DNA of 64,000 bases from Dactylorhiza incarnata (GCA_033032865.1 JAWHQI010000068.1:1674001-1738000), one strand, 5' to 3'; shown: positions 1 to 11,509, counted from the first letter of the stretch. Translations and numbers: made by a program. The notes: generated from the sequence alone by a model not told the origin.

Positions 1-1967
1 AAATCTTCTCTTAAAATAGAAGAATCTATGCATGTTTCTTTTGATGAAACTAATATGTTTTACAAGGAGAAGATTTCTTCTACCATAGAAAATCTACAGG
101 TACCTGCATTATGTGTGCAGCTAGATCAATTAGCTCTACGTAAAGAAGGATTTCAAAATCCTGTACAGCAGAATGCTGAAGAAAGTGAAGAAGAAAATCA
201 CCCAGATTTTGCTGAAAATTCAGTACAGATAACAGCGGATCATCCTCCACAGGATATAGCAGCTGAACAAATTCCCCAAGTGGAAATTATTGCTGAACCC
301 ACTCCAACTGTTGATCACATCACAGTTAGAGATCACCCAATATCTCAAATTATTGGTGATATTTCAGCAGGTGTGCAAACAAGACATCAAGTAAATCAGA
401 ATATGATGAACACTTGTTTTCTCTCTTAGATTGAACCTCAATCCCTACAAGATGCAGAACAAGATCCCAACTGGATCATTGCTATGCAAGAGGAGCTCAA
501 TCAGTTTGAGACAAACAAAGTTTGGGATTTGGTTCCTAGACCAAAAGACCATCCAGTCATTGGAACTAAGTGGGTCTACAGGAATAAGCTAGATGCAGAT
601 GCCAACATTGTGAGAAATAAAGCAAGACTAATTGCTCAAGGATACTCACAAGAAGAAGGAATAGACTATGATCAAACTTTTGCACCAGTTGCAAGGTTAG
701 AAGCAATCAGAATTTTCCATGCATTTGCTGCATACAAGAAATTCAAAGTTTATCAAATGGATGTACAGAGTGCATTCCTGAATGGATAAATCAAAGAAGA
801 AGTCTATGTGGAACAACCACCAGGTTTCATCTCTCCAACTCAATCCTCTTTTGTATATAAGCTTAAGAAAGCTCTTTATGGTCTCAAACAAGCTCCTAGA
901 GCATGGTATGAGACTTTAGCTAGTTTTCTTTTAGAGAATAAATTCTGTAGAGGCATAGTAGACAAAACCTTATTATTTAGGATACAGAAAAATCAAACAT
1001 TACTAGTTCAAATATATGTAGATGATATTATCTTTGGCTCTACTGATTCAAATTTGTGCAAAAGATTCTCTAATCTGATGCAATCTAAATTTGAAATGAG
1101 AAGTATGGGTGAGTTATCATACTTCCTTGGTCTTCAAGTGAAGCATACACCAAATGGAATCTTCATATCCCAATCTAAGTATGCTAAGGAATTAGTGAAA
1201 AGATTTGGTATGTCTGATTCTTCTACCATGAAAACACCCATGCCCTCTAATGCTGTTGTTGATGCTGATGAATCAGGGAAACCTGTTGATCAGAAGGTAT
1301 ATAGAGCAATTGTTGGCTCTTTACTTTATTTAACAGCTAGTAGGCCTGATATAATGTTTGCTATATGTATTTGTGCTAGATTCCAAGTTAACCCCAAAGA
1401 ATCTCATCTAATTTTACTAAAAAGAATTTTGAGATATATAAACGGTTGCCCTAATCTAGGACTTTGGTATCCAACATCATCTGAATTTGAATTAACTGGA
1501 TTCTCAGATTCAGATTATGCTGGATGCAGAGTAGACAGGAATAACACATCAGGAACTTGTCAGTTTCTTGGTGATAGGCTTGTGTCTTGGTTTTGTAAGA
1601 AGCAAACATCTGTGTCTACATCAATAGCTGAAGCTGAATATATAGCTGCAGACAGTTGTCGCTCACAGATATTGTGGATACAAAATCAGCTCCTAGACTA
1701 TGGTGTCAACTTAAATAATTCAACTATATTTTGTGACAATACTAGTGCAATATCTATAGCACAAAATCCAGTTCTCCATAGTAGGACTAAAGACATAGAG
1801 ATTAGGCACCACTTCCTTAGGGATAATGTGGATAAAAACAAAATCTGCCTACAATTCATCTCTACTGATTTGCAAAGAGCTGACATTTTCACCAAGCCCT
1901 TGGATGAAAGAAACATATCTTCTTTATAAATCAGCTAGGTATGATAGATGGAGATTCAATCTGTTAA
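1..1967 (+). pseudogene. Sirevirus-like Ty1/copia pol (integrase tail, reverse transcriptase, RNase H), defective
   Basis: One reading frame runs from the window edge through the integrase tail (ending near 430), reverse transcriptase and RNase H. The RT shows the GTKWVYRNK block near 565, [12 protein letters not shown] near 755, LKQAPRAWYE near 885 and the catalytic YVDDIIFGS box near 1015. The RNase H shows SDSDYAGCRVD near 1507, AEAEYIAA near 1630 and the terminal ADIFTKPLD near 1880. These are the usual Sirevirus-type blocks. In-frame stops at 427-429 and 787-789 break an otherwise open frame. A frameshift near 1920 moves the last 14 codons to another frame, ending with TAA at 1965-1967. 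The protein would reverse-transcribe and integrate the element. Gag, protease and the 5' LTR lie upstream of the window. Few lesions suggest a fairly young copy. Confidence 0.93.
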
Positions 1968-1995
1968 ATAATTAAGTTTTCTACTTACCCATCTC

Positions 1996-2099
1996 TTCAT
2001 TGAACTGAGCTCGACGAAATCAAGTTTTTCGTCGAACGGAGATCGACGAAGTCATCAAGTTCGTCGAACTGAGATCGACGAAAACTCATTTTTCGTCTA
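1996..2099 (+). repeat. Four 32-bp units of an 8-7-8 TTCGTCGA dyad just downstream of pol
   Basis: Starting about 30 bp after the pol stop, half-sites begin at 1996, 2028, 2060 and 2092, exactly 32 bp apart. The two central units read TTCGTCGA, seven bases, then TCGACGAA, which is a perfect inverted repeat with a 7-nt centre. The first has a degenerate left half (TTCATTGA) and the last lacks its right half. The half-site recurs, less regularly, in this element's LTR near 3170-3370. Function is unknown. Confidence 0.8.
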
Positions 2100-2322
2100 A
2101 CCCAGTTTTTCTGAAGCTTTTTATTTCAGCCTGTCATCATTAATAAAATATTTTTTATTAGCTGAATGTCTACAGAATTGTTTCTCTTTCTAGTTCCCCT
2201 TTGCACTTGATCTCTATTTTATTGTGTAGGAACAATAGCAATGTCAATCTTGCATCCTTCCCTACCTCCATCAAATGTCCCTTCTTCAAGGGGCCTAGCT
2301 TTAGGCCTTTCCTGAAACTAGG

Positions 2323-2458
2323 CAGGGGGAGAAGTTTGTATGAACAAGCTCTATTTGATGCAGTGTTTTGCTCAGGGGGAGTTGTTCTATAAACTAGGCA
2401 AGGAGAGAAAAGCTGAAGAACCTCCAGAACTTAGGGGGTGACACTCTCAGGGGGAGTT
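2323..2458 (+). promoter_or_regulatory. Repeated polypurine tracts before the 3' LTR
   Basis: The core AGGGGGAG or a close variant occurs near 2324, 2374, 2433 and 2449, about 0.6-0.7 kb before the LTR. Multiple polypurine tracts upstream of the 3' LTR are a reported trait of Sireviruses, which supports the lineage call. The LTR-proximal tract is separate, at 3021-3031. Confidence 0.65.
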
Positions 2459-3031
2459 GCTGTATGAAGAAGCTTAATAAAGCTTACAGCAGTTTGCTGA
2501 TTACAGTTTGCAGTTTCAAAAAAATTCAGATAAAGTTCTGATCAAGTTCAGATACAGAACAACTCAGAAGAAGAATTTTGTTTAGCAAATTCAGTATCAG
2601 TTATTGCTACAAGCACAGCTAATCAGAATTATAAAGCTGTTCAGATTAGAAAGCTGCAGTATTTGTATGCAGATTCTATACACAGATTCAGCAGCAGATA
2701 ACATATTCAGAATATAAAGATTTAGTTCAGAACAATTTCAGAAAGCTGATTAACATAGCAGAAATCAGTTAAATATTCAGATTAGAATTCAGAATAATAC
2801 AGATCAGATAAAATCAGAATTTCAGAATTCAAAATCAGTTAATAAAGATTGTATTTTCATTTCTGTTTTTATTGAAATGTAATTTCAAAAACTCAGAGTA
2901 CTATTCAATTTATATCTGATAAAATATGTAAAACATATCAGATATATTCATGCTCTGTTGTTTTTGCTGTATTTGTATTTATTTATTTTCAATTTTTGTT
3001 AAATAGTGTCCTAACCCAAATAGTGGGAGAT
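2459..3031 (+). other. 3' noncoding region of the Sirevirus-like element, ending in the proximal polypurine tract
   Basis: AT-rich sequence built from loosely repeated CAGATT/CAGAAT words with no supportable ORF. It ends in the purine run TAGTGGGAGAT at 3021-3031, directly before the TGTTGGAAC start of the LTR. That is the normal position of the plus-strand primer. Confidence 0.6.
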
Positions 3032-4557
3032 TGTTGGAACAACCCTATTTCTGATTTGGGCTAGGATCACTATATGTTGACTAGGACTAAGTTGACCCCA
3101 TTGTATAGTCTAAGGTTCAAGTCTTTAGGTTGTTAAGTTAGTTAGAACTTAAGGAAAAATTCAAGTTCTCAGCGTTCGACGAATGGCTATCGGCGTTCGA
3201 CAAATTCCAGCCAGCGCTCGACAAATTCCAGCCAGTGCTGAGACAAATTCCATCCAGCGCTCGATGAATTCTTTACAGAAGCACAAATCGACAACTTCAG
3301 TCTTCAAATTATTAGATACTTAAAGATCAGTTATCTATTTCATTCTCTGAACTCAGATCGACGACAACAACGACTCTTTCCATCAGATCAAGTAAGGAAA
3401 ATATATTTCTTTCTTTATTCCAAGATTATAGCCGTTGACATCCAGCAGAAAAGGACATTTCGTGGAAAAGGAAAGAGATAAAATGGCGCAGCAGATTTAT
3501 GTTTTTAAAATACTCTTTCAGATATATTTATCACTTAATATAAGGGATCTGCAATTAAAGTTTGTCAGAGATTTGAAAAAGAAAAGGAAAATAAGGAAAG
3601 AAGATGTAGCAGATCAATATACAGCTTTCACGACAACATCAATACAGATCAGATTACAGTTTTGCTGTACAAAACAATATACAGAGAAAGAGGAAGAAAA
3701 AAATATACAGAAAGTATTGAAGAACAAAATAGAATAGATCTTCATCTTCTTCCTGCTCAGCATTCTTCAGAAAACAGAACTTCATCTTCTTCCTCCTTCA
3801 ACAGCAAACATATTTTTCAGAGAACATCTTCAACACCATCTCAGATTTCCTGCTGCAAGAATCAAGAAAGAAAGAAGAAGAAGAACAAGCACAGATCATC
3901 AGCAGAGCAACTATAATCTGAAGAAATATCTCTCTCAGATTAATTAGCTACAGGAGGATCAAGTTTTTCAAGAAAAGGCTCCATCAACATCAACTGTCAA
4001 ACATTTTCATATCAGACAGAGGAGTTCTTTTCTACATCAAATCCACTAGAGTCTTCTCTATACATCTTGACAGAGAAGAACAACTAAACCCCTCTCTATC
4101 CCATTCTGTACAGGGTTAATACTCCCTTCAAAAGTGTAACCCACTGGTGGCAAGACACCTTATCAAAAAATCCTTGTGTGGTTTTTAAGCACCTTATCAA
4201 AAGCTTATCGGTGATTTGGGCACCTGATCAAACTCCCAATGGTGTGTGACACCTTATCAAAAATCCCTTGGTGTGAGGGCACCTTATCAAAAATGCTAGT
4301 GGATTCCTACCAATGGTGGTAGAAGAGTAGACGTACCCAGATTTATTGGGGAACTACTATAGCTCCTTGTGTCCTCTGTGATTGTTTATTTCTTTCTGTG
4401 TTGTGTTGTGTGATTTTTTATTTCAGTTTTTATTAATCACTCTGCTTACACATATATATAACACTATTTTTAATTCCGCAAATAAAACTAAGGGAAAAAG
4501 TATTAAACTCTATTCACCCCCATCTAGAGTTAATTTAAGATCTAACCTCCACTTTCA
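3032..4557 (+). repeat. 3' LTR of the Sirevirus-like copia element
   Basis: The LTR begins TGTTGGAAC directly after the polypurine tract and ends CTTTCA near 4557, about 1.5 kb. Near its end, TATTCACCCCCATCTAGAG matches the CACCCCCCTCTA block at the ends of the other copia LTRs in this window (22.2, 30.7, 51.8, 56.8 and 63.0 kb). The segment 4260-4380 is homologous to the - strand LTRs at 56756-58081 and 63005-64000 (shared 'attcctaccaa', 'ggggaac', 'actata'). The region 3165-3290 has imperfect repeats with GCGTTCGAC/GCGCTCGAC cores. The 5' LTR is outside the window, so the target duplication cannot be tested. Confidence 0.82.
4154..4295 (+). repeat. Five CACCTTATCAAAA-type repeats in the LTR leader
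   Basis: The motif ACCTTATCAAAA or its variant ACCTGATCAAA occurs near 4156, 4190, 4221, 4250 and 4280, roughly every 30-34 bp. The same core, on the other strand, is repeated four times in the related LTRs near 57017-57130 and 63266-63380. The bases around it differ between families, so the core is the conserved part. Confidence 0.75.
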
Positions 4558-4741
4558 AGGTTGATCAGGGAAGCAGGAGGGAACAAGAGAAAGAGAAGGA
4601 ATAAGAAGACAAAGAAGATGGAGGAAGTAATGAAGGATATGGTCATGGTGCTTGTGACCAAGTAGGCCCAGAGAGGTGCATTGTAATAAGCAGGTAGCTC
4701 CTCGATGATGAATGAAAAAGGTTTCAGGTAACGCCTAGGCT
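4558..4741. other. Purine-rich spacer, nothing recognised
   Basis: Between the end of the Sirevirus-like LTR and the first 169-bp repeat. Rich in AAGAAGG/GGAGGAA words. No ORF, terminal motif or known family recognised. Confidence 0.4.
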
Positions 4742-5757
4742 AAGTGGCTTGGAAAGGTGTTTAGTTCCTCTACCTCCAGGTGAAAGTAAGCACCTAGGAT
4801 GTGGATGTGTACTCCACCCCCATTTGGTAAGATCCCCGACTAGAGACCATTCTCCGGGCTCATTCATGCCGGCAGATGGGAGACTCATCGGGTCAGCTCG
4901 CTACTTGACTAAGTGGCTTGGGAAGGTGTTGATTTCCTCTGCCTCCATGTGAAGGTAAGCACCTAGGACGTGGATGGGTACTCCGCCCACAGTTGTTAAG
5001 ATCCCCGACGAGAGACCATTCTCCGGGATCAGTCATGCTGGCAGATGTGAGACTCATCGGGTTAAATCGCTACTTGACTAAGTGGCTTGGGAAGGTGTTG
5101 AGTTCCACTGCCTCCAGGTGAAGGTAAGCACCTAGGACATGGATGGGTACTCCGCCCCCAGTTGGTAAGATCCCCGACTAGAGACCATTCTCCAGGCTCA
5201 GTCATGCTGGCAGATGGGAGACTCATTAGGGTCGACTCGCTACTTGACTAAGTGGCTTGGGAAGGTGTTGAGTTCCTCTGCCTCCAAGTGATGGTAAGCA
5301 CCTAGGACGTGGATGGGTACTCCGCCCCCAGTTGGTAAGATCCCCAACTAGAGACCATTCTTCAGACTCAGTCATGCCGGCAGATAGGAGACTCATCGGG
5401 TCGACTCGCTACTTGACTAAGTGGCTTGGGAAGGTGTAGAGTTCCTCTGCCTCCAGGTGAAGGTAAACATCTAGGACGTGGATGGGTACTCCGCCCCCAA
5501 TTGGTAAGATCCCCGACTAGAGACCATTCTCCAGGCTCAGTCATGCCGGCAGATGGGAGACTCATCGGGTTGACTCGCCACTTGACTAAGTGGCTTGGGA
5601 AGGTGTTGAGTTCCTCTGCCTCTAAGTGAAGGTAAGCACGTAGGACGTGGATGGGTACTCCGCCCCCAGTTGGTAAGATCCCCGACTAGAGACCATTCTT
5701 CGGGCTCGGTCATGCCGGCAGATGGGAGACTCATCGGATTGACTCGCTACTTGACTA
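4742..5757 (+). repeat. Tandem array, six ~169-bp units
   Basis: The anchor AGTGGCTTGG begins at 4742, 4912, 5081, 5251, 5420 and 5589, and its variant AGTGACTTGG at 5758, so units are 169-170 bp. Each unit carries a GAGTTCCTCTGCCTCCAGG core, then CACCTAGGACGTGGATGGG, then a CCCCGACTAGAGACC block and a CATGCCGGCAGATGGGAGAC block. ORFs here are by-products of the repeat. The array runs straight into an 80-bp array that shares its first half. Confidence 0.9.
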
Positions 5758-6735
5758 AGTGACTTGGAAAGATGCCGAGCTCCTTCGCCTCCAGGTAAGC
5801 TAGTCCCCTAGGACGTGGATGGGTATTCCACCCCCAGTTGGTTTGAAAAAGTGTTGAGTTCCTCTGCCTTCAGGCAAGCTAGGCCCCTAGGATATGGACA
5901 GGTACTCCGCCCCCAATTAATTTGTGAATGTGTTGGGTTCCTCTACCTCTAGGCAATATATGCCCCTAGGACGTGGATGGGTACTCCGCCCCCAATTGGT
6001 TTGGAAAGGTGTTGAGTTCCTCCGCCTCCAGGTGAGGTAAGCACCTAGGACGTGGACTGGTTCTCGGCCCCCAATTGCTTTTGTGAGATGGTTGAGTTCC
6101 TCCGCCTCCAGGTGAGGTAAGCACCTAGGACGTGGATTGGTTCTCTGCCCCCAGTTGCCTTTGTGAGATGGTTGAGTTCCTCCGCCTCCAAGTGAGGTAA
6201 GCACCTAGGACGTGGATTGGTTTTCTGCCCCCATTTGCTTTTTTGAGATGATTGAGTTCCTCCGCCTCCAGGTGAGGAAAGCACCTAGGACGTGGATTGG
6301 TTCTCTTCCCCCAGTTGCCTTTGTGAGATGGTTGAGTTCCTCTGCCTCCAGGTGAGGTAAGCACCTAGGACGTGGATTGGTTCTCTGCCCCCAGTTGCTT
6401 TTGTGAGATGGTTGAGTTCCTCTGCCTCCAGGTGAAGGTAAGCACCTAGGACATGGAATGGTTCTCTGCCCCCAGTTGCCTTTGTGAGATGGTCGAGTTC
6501 CTCCTCCTCCAGGTGAGTTAAGCACCTAGGACGTGGATTGGTTCTCTGCCCCCGGTTTCTTTTGTGAGATGGTTGAGTTCCTCTGCCTCCAGGTGAAGGT
6601 AAGCACCTAGGACGTGGACTGGTTCTCTGCCCCCAGTTGTCTTTGTGAGATGGTTGAGTTCCTCCGCCTCCAGGTGAGGTAAGCACCTAGGACATGGGCA
6701 GGTTCTCTTCCCCCAGTTACCTTTGTGAGATGGTT
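5758..6735 (+). repeat. Tandem array, about twelve ~80-bp units
   Basis: Units of about 80 bp contain GTTGAGTTCCTCCGCCTCC, then GGTGAGGTAAGCACCTAGG, then a GCCCCCAGTTG block. They equal the first half of the 169-bp unit without its second half. Several overlapping - strand ORFs, each offset by 80 bp, are by-products because 80 is not a multiple of three. Confidence 0.88.
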
Positions 6736-7620
6736 GAGTTCCTCCACCTCCAGGTGAGCTCGGCTCCCTGTTAGGTGTTGAGTTCCTCCACCTACAATTG
6801 AGCTCGGCTCCCTGGTAGGTGTGGAGTTTCCTCCCCCTCCAGGTGAGCTATGCTCCCTGTTAAGTGTGGAGTTTCCTCCACCTCCAGGTGAGCTCGGCTC
6901 CCTGTTTGGTGTTGAGTTCCTCCACTTTCAGGTGAGCTCGGCTCCCTGTTAGGTGTTGAGTTCCTCCACCTCCAGGTGAGCTCGGCTCCCTGTTAGGTGT
7001 TGAGTTCCTCCATCTCTAGGTGAGCTTGGCTCCCTGTTAGGTGTTGGGTTCCTCCACCTCCAGGTGAGCTCAGCTCCCTGTTAGGTGTTGAGTTCCTCCA
7101 CTTCCAGGTGAGCCCGGCTCCTTGGTAGGTGTGGAGTTTCCTCCCCCTTCAGGTAAACTGGGCTCCCTGTTAGGTGTGGAGTTTCCTCCAACTCCAGGTG
7201 AGCTCGGCTCCCTGTTAGGTGTTAAGTTCCTCTACCTCCGGGTGAGCTCGACCCCTGTTAGGTGTTGAGTTCCCCCACCTCCAGGTGAGCTCGGCTCCCT
7301 GTTAGGTGTTGAGTTCCTCCACCTCCAGGTAAGCTCAGCTCCCTGTTAGGTGTTGGGTTCCTCCACCTCCAGGTGAGCTCGGCTCCCTGGTAGGTGTGGA
7401 GTTTCCTCCACCTCCAGGTGAGCTTGGCTCCCTGGTAGGTGTGGAGTTTCCTCCACCTCCAGGTGATCTTGGCTTCCTGGTAGGTGTGGAGTTTCCTCCA
7501 CCTCCAGGTGAGCTCAGCTCCGTGGTAGGTGTTGAGTTTCCTCCACCTCCATGTGAGATCGGCCCCTAGTAGGTGTGGAGTTTCCTCCCCCTCCAGGAAA
7601 GCTCGGCTCCCTGGCTGGTG
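6736..7620 (+). repeat. Tandem array, about twenty ~45-bp units
   Basis: Units of about 44-45 bp read GTTGAGTTCCTCCACCTCC, then AGGTGAGCTCGGCTCCCTG, then TTAGGT. This is the core of the preceding array reduced further. The 45-bp period keeps a - strand frame open (7258-7644, 15-residue repeat), but that is not evidence of a gene. Confidence 0.88.
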
Positions 7621-8530
7621 TGGAGTTTCCGCCTTCCACCTCACATCGAGTTCAGCTCGACAAGAGGTGTTAATTTTTTCTCCACCTCAGGTCAAGTTCA
7701 GTTCGACCTAAGGTGTTGAGCTTTCTCCACCTCCAGTTGAGCTCGGCTCACAGGAGGGTTGTTAAGTGGAGAAAGGTTTGCCTTCCACCTCTGGTCGAGC
7801 TCGGCTCGGCTAGAGGTGTTGAATTTTCCTACACCTCAGGTCAAGTTTAATTCGACCTAAGGTGTTGAGATTTCTCCACCTCCAGCTGAGCTCGGCTCAC
7901 ATGTTGGTTGTTAAGTGGAGAAAGGTTTGCCTTCCACCTCTGGTCGAGCTCGGCTCGGCTAGAGGTGTTGAGTTTTTCTCTACCTCAGGCCAAGTCCAAT
8001 TCGATCTAAGGTGTTGAGCTTTCTCCACCTCCAGCTGAGCTCGGCTCACAGGAGGGTTGTTAAGTGGAGAAAGGTTTGCCTTCCACCTCTGGTCGAGCTC
8101 GGCTCGGCTAGAGGTGCTGAGTTTTCCTCCTCCTCAGGTCAAGTTCAATTCGACCTAAGGTGTTGAGCTTTCTCCACCTCCAGCTGAGCTCGGCTCACAG
8201 GAGGGTTGTTAAGTGGAGAAAGGTTTGCCTTCCATCTCTGGTCGAGCTCAGCTCGCCTAGAGGTGTTAAGTTTTTCTCTACCTCAGGTCAAGTCCAATTC
8301 GACCTAAGGTGTTGAGCTTTCTACACCTCCAGTTGAGCTCGCCTCACAGGAGGGTTGTTAAGTGGAGAAAGGTTTGCCTTCCACCTCTGGTCGAGCTCGG
8401 CTCGGCTAGAGGTGTTGAGTTTTCCTCAACCTCAGGTCAAGTTCAATTCGACCTAAGGTGTTGAGCTTTCTCCACCTCCAACTGAGCTCAGCTCATAGGA
8501 GGGTTGTTAAGTGAAGAAAGGTTCGCCTTC
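7621..8530 (+). repeat. Tandem array, about six 149-bp units
   Basis: The anchor AAGTGGAGAAAGG begins at 7764, 7913, 8062, 8211, 8360 and (variant) 8509, exactly 149 bp apart each time. Units combine three versions of the CTCCACCTCCAG...GAGCTCGGCTC core with inserted CAAGTTCAATTCGACC and GAGGGTTGTT segments. This looks like a higher-order repeat built from the 45-bp monomer. Confidence 0.9.
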
Positions 8531-8814
8531 CGCCTCAAGTTAGGTTCAACTGATAAACTCGGCAGGAGTATCCCATTGGGAGGGCACTTCGTGGATTCCT
8601 CTAAGGTCCCACCTACTCGTCAAATAGGTGGGTTGGACTTTCATTCAGAGCTTAAGGCAAGCTCGAAAAGAGCGAGGATTGTGTACAACCCTCATATTTT
8701 CTGAGTTGCTGTGGCCCGATGCGGATGAGGTCGTGATAGGAAAGGTTCTGCGATGCAGAAGATCAACCAATTGGAGGCCGTCGGGAACAAAGATGCAGTC
8801 CCAAGGGGGAGGAA

Positions 8815-9110
8815 GTGGATCGGAAGTCCACTTCCTGGGCGAGTGGACCTAGCGGTCCACTCGCCCAAGCCCCGGGCGAGTGGACCTATGGTCCACTGGC
8901 CCAGGGGTGGCGAGTCGACCATGGTCCACTCGCCCAGGGTGAGGGGCGAGTGTATCTGTGGTCCACTCGCCCCGGGCACTCAGGGGAGTGGACCATGGGT
9001 CCACTCGCCCCTGAGGAGAATGGACCGAGTGGTCCACTCGCCCAAGCCCAGGCATTGGACCATTCGGTCCACTCTCCTGACCCCCGACAAGGGTGGAGTG
9101 GGCTCCTAAA
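8815..9110 (+). repeat. Palindrome array with GGCGAGTGGACC / GGTCCACTCGCC arms
   Basis: At least five inverted-repeat units occur. The clearest, near 8837-8865, pairs GGCGAGTGGACC with GGTCCACTCGCC around a 4-nt centre (12-bp arms). Others centre on ACCATGGT or ACCGAGTGGT. The array stops about 95 bp before the TATA box. The same GCGAGTG/CACTCGC half-sites appear, more dispersed, near 42860-43000 in the homologous - strand promoter. Confidence 0.8.
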
Positions 9111-9205
9111 GCTCCACTCGCCCCCTCCTGTTTCGGTCGTTCAGGTTAGTTGTTGGGCTGCGGATAGTAGATTTTTGGCCATCCACAGCCCAATTTTGGG
9201 AAGTC

Positions 9206-9214
9206 TATAAATAG
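9206..9214 (+). promoter_or_regulatory. TATA box of the 9.2-kb LTR
   Basis: TATAAATAG followed by ACCCCCATGGGCACCTT. An identical TATA-to-CACCTT block occurs on the - strand at 42680-42702 in otherwise diverged sequence. Confidence 0.7.
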
Positions 9215-10339
9215 ACCCCCATGGGCACCTTGGGAAGGGTTGTTGGTACCCCCTCCCTCGTGTGAGTGTTGTGAGCAAGTACTACCCCCTCTCCTCCCCT
9301 TTGTCAGTGAAGGTGGACGGTGAGGTGATCCTTATGCCCTCCAAGTTGCCCAGGCTCAGCATTGGATTGGGAGTGGAAGTTCCTTGTGAGCTTCCGGGTA
9401 TGTGGTGGGACCTCCACGCTGCAGCTTAAGGGGTCCGTTTGCGGACTTAGGTGTTCTTCAAGAGCAAGGTTCTTCAGTTTTTAGTGACTGGTCAAGGGTC
9501 CGGGCTCGGGTCAAGTAAGGGTTAGCTTCATCTCCCTTTCGAATGTCGAGACCAGTTCTCTGGTTTCAACAAGAGGCACAATGGGCGTCAACAACCTGAC
9601 ACCAACCCATTGGCTTCAAACTAGCATGTCTGGACACAAGAAGAAAACTAACTACTACTACCTCGCAACAGCGAGTTAAGACAGCAACTACGACTCCCAA
9701 GGTCAGCGAGTTAAGACAGCAACTACGACTCCTAAGGTCTTCGAACTACACCTCCAACTACTACAACTTCGAACCTGAGGCATTCAAATAAAACAAAGAA
9801 CGCCTCAACAAGGATAACACAAATGTAAGGAGAACATCAATGTTCTACGAAACATGGAAAATAAAAAGGCATAAGGGGTACCAACCCAAGACAAACTTAC
9901 AGAAAGAAGAAGCTCCAAAGCATAGGGCCAAACAACGAACCCAATGTACCAATACCCTTTTAGAGATGTAGGTAAATTTCATTTATCTTGTTAATTCTAT
10001 TTATGAGACAGATCAGCTCAATTTAAAATGGGGGCGGTTCTTTATCCTCTGCCTCCCAAAGCAAAACAACGGGTGGGAGTTTCTCTATCCCCAACCACCC
10101 AAACACGACCATCGGGACCACAGGCCAAGCCCACGGTTCACCTCTAAAATGGCCACCATGCAAGGCTACAACAAATCCCCACTGCCCCCCAAACACGGCC
10201 CACCGTGCAAGGCTAAAGGCAATGGTTCCTATTAATTAATTTCTTTAATTATGGCACGGGACGAAGCCCAAGAAAAACAATCACCACGGTACCCTAAGGA
10301 TAGGGTCACAATGAATAAAACACCGCCCAAGAAACTTCA

Positions 10340-10990
10340 TAAGAGCCCAGGGATTTCATGAGAAACAAACACAGATTTCTAGAGAAATAGACGCAGATTT
10401 CATGAGAAATACAGGGATTTCATGAGAAATAGAAACATATTTCATAGGAAATAAAAATAGATTTCGTGAGAAATGCAGGGATTTTTAGAGAAATGAAAGG
10501 ACAGTATGCAGGGATTTCATGAGAAATGCAGGGATTTCTAGAGAAATGAAAGAACAGTTTGCAGGGATTTCATGAGAAATGCAGGGATTTCTAGAGAAAT
10601 GAAAGAACAGTCTGCAGGGATTTCATGAGAAATATAGGAACAGTCTGTAGGGATTTCTCGAGAAATGCAGGGATTTCTAGAGAAATGAAAGAACAGTCTG
10701 CAGGGATTTCATGAGAAATGCAGGGATTTCTAGAGAAATGAAAGAACAGTCTGCATGGATTTCATGAGAAATGCAGGAACAGTCTGCAGGGATTTCTCGA
10801 GAAATGCAGTGATTTCTAGAGAAATGAAAGAACAGTCTGCAGGGATTTCATGAGAAATGCAGGAACAGTCTGCAGGGATTTCTCGAGATGCGGTCAGGAT
10901 TTCTAGAGAGGCAGTCAGGATTTCTCGAGAGGGAGTCAATATTTCTTGAATGGTAGTCAAGATTTCTCGAGAGGCAGCCAAGATTTCTCG
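10340..10990 (-). repeat. 53-bp tandem array with TTTC...GAAA palindromes
   Basis: ACAGTNTGCAGGGATTTC begins at 10501, 10554 and 10607, a 53-bp period, with more degenerate units on both sides. Each unit has two short inverted repeats of the type ATTTCTCGAGAAAT (a perfect 14-bp palindrome), TTTCTAGAGAAA or TTTCATGAGAAA. Read in the LTR's sense (-) strand, the array lies about 0.5-1.2 kb downstream of the TATA box, so it would be transcribed. Confidence 0.85.
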
Positions 10991-11509
10991 AGAGGCAGCA
11001 AAAAATGTAATTTCAAGTAAAAACGGAGGATTTTCTTGACATCACTTTAACAGTTAAGTATATAATAGGAAGTTAGGGGAGAATAATAAGGAGGTTATAG
11101 GCTTGCCTAGCAAAGCAAAAATCATCAGAATCACATGTTAAACTGCACATGACAACAAATCAACACAAGGGGTAACGTTCCAACAAAAGAGAGAAGAAAA
11201 GAATACCACTTGCCTTAAACCTTCCAAACTCGAATTTCTCCGCTCCAAAGGCTATGGATCAGCCAAGAACTCACCCGAGCACAAAAACCTGTAACTTTCT
11301 GGGCCGAAAAGAGGAGTTATGTCACTACCACTAGAACGAAGATCTCGCCGAGAGCTTTTCGATTCTACTCTCCATTTACGATTCCGTCAACTACAACTCT
11401 CGAATCGCCGACCGGAAGAAGTTCCCGTCACGCCTCTCCCACTCTCGCAAGAATTCTGGTCGGCTCTTTGGAGAAGAAGAAGAATAGGTTCTTTTTGGAA
11501 AATTTTGGT

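Larger units (their letters stand above)
8531..9600 (+). repeat. Promoter end of a probable Ty3/gypsy LTR (U3 end and transcribed leader)
   Basis: After the tandem arrays come the word TTGTGTACAACCC (near 8676), a GC-rich palindrome array (8815-9110) and the core TATAAATAGACCCCCATGGG at 9206. The leader that follows has no credible ORF. The ACAACCC word and the whole TATA-to-CATGGGCACC block recur on the - strand near 42670-43080, so this is a repeated promoter and not a host promoter. The four tandem arrays upstream may belong to the same very long U3. I could not fix the outer ends. Confidence 0.6.

Noticed and set aside
5917..6686. Overlapping - strand ORFs of 79-133 residues
   Set aside because: Each is the same sequence shifted by 80 bp in the tandem array.
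7258..7644. 128-residue repeat protein with a 15-residue WRWRK repeat
   Set aside because: The frame is open only because the 45-bp tandem repeat is divisible by three; no start context or homologue suggests a gene.
8692..9210. Overlapping ORFs of 68-131 residues around the GAGTGGACC repeats
   Set aside because: Both strands are open because of the inverted repeats; the region is an LTR promoter.
10340..10990. Heat-shock elements (TTC/GAA inverted words)
   Set aside because: The gap between TTC and GAA is four bases, whereas heat-shock elements need two.
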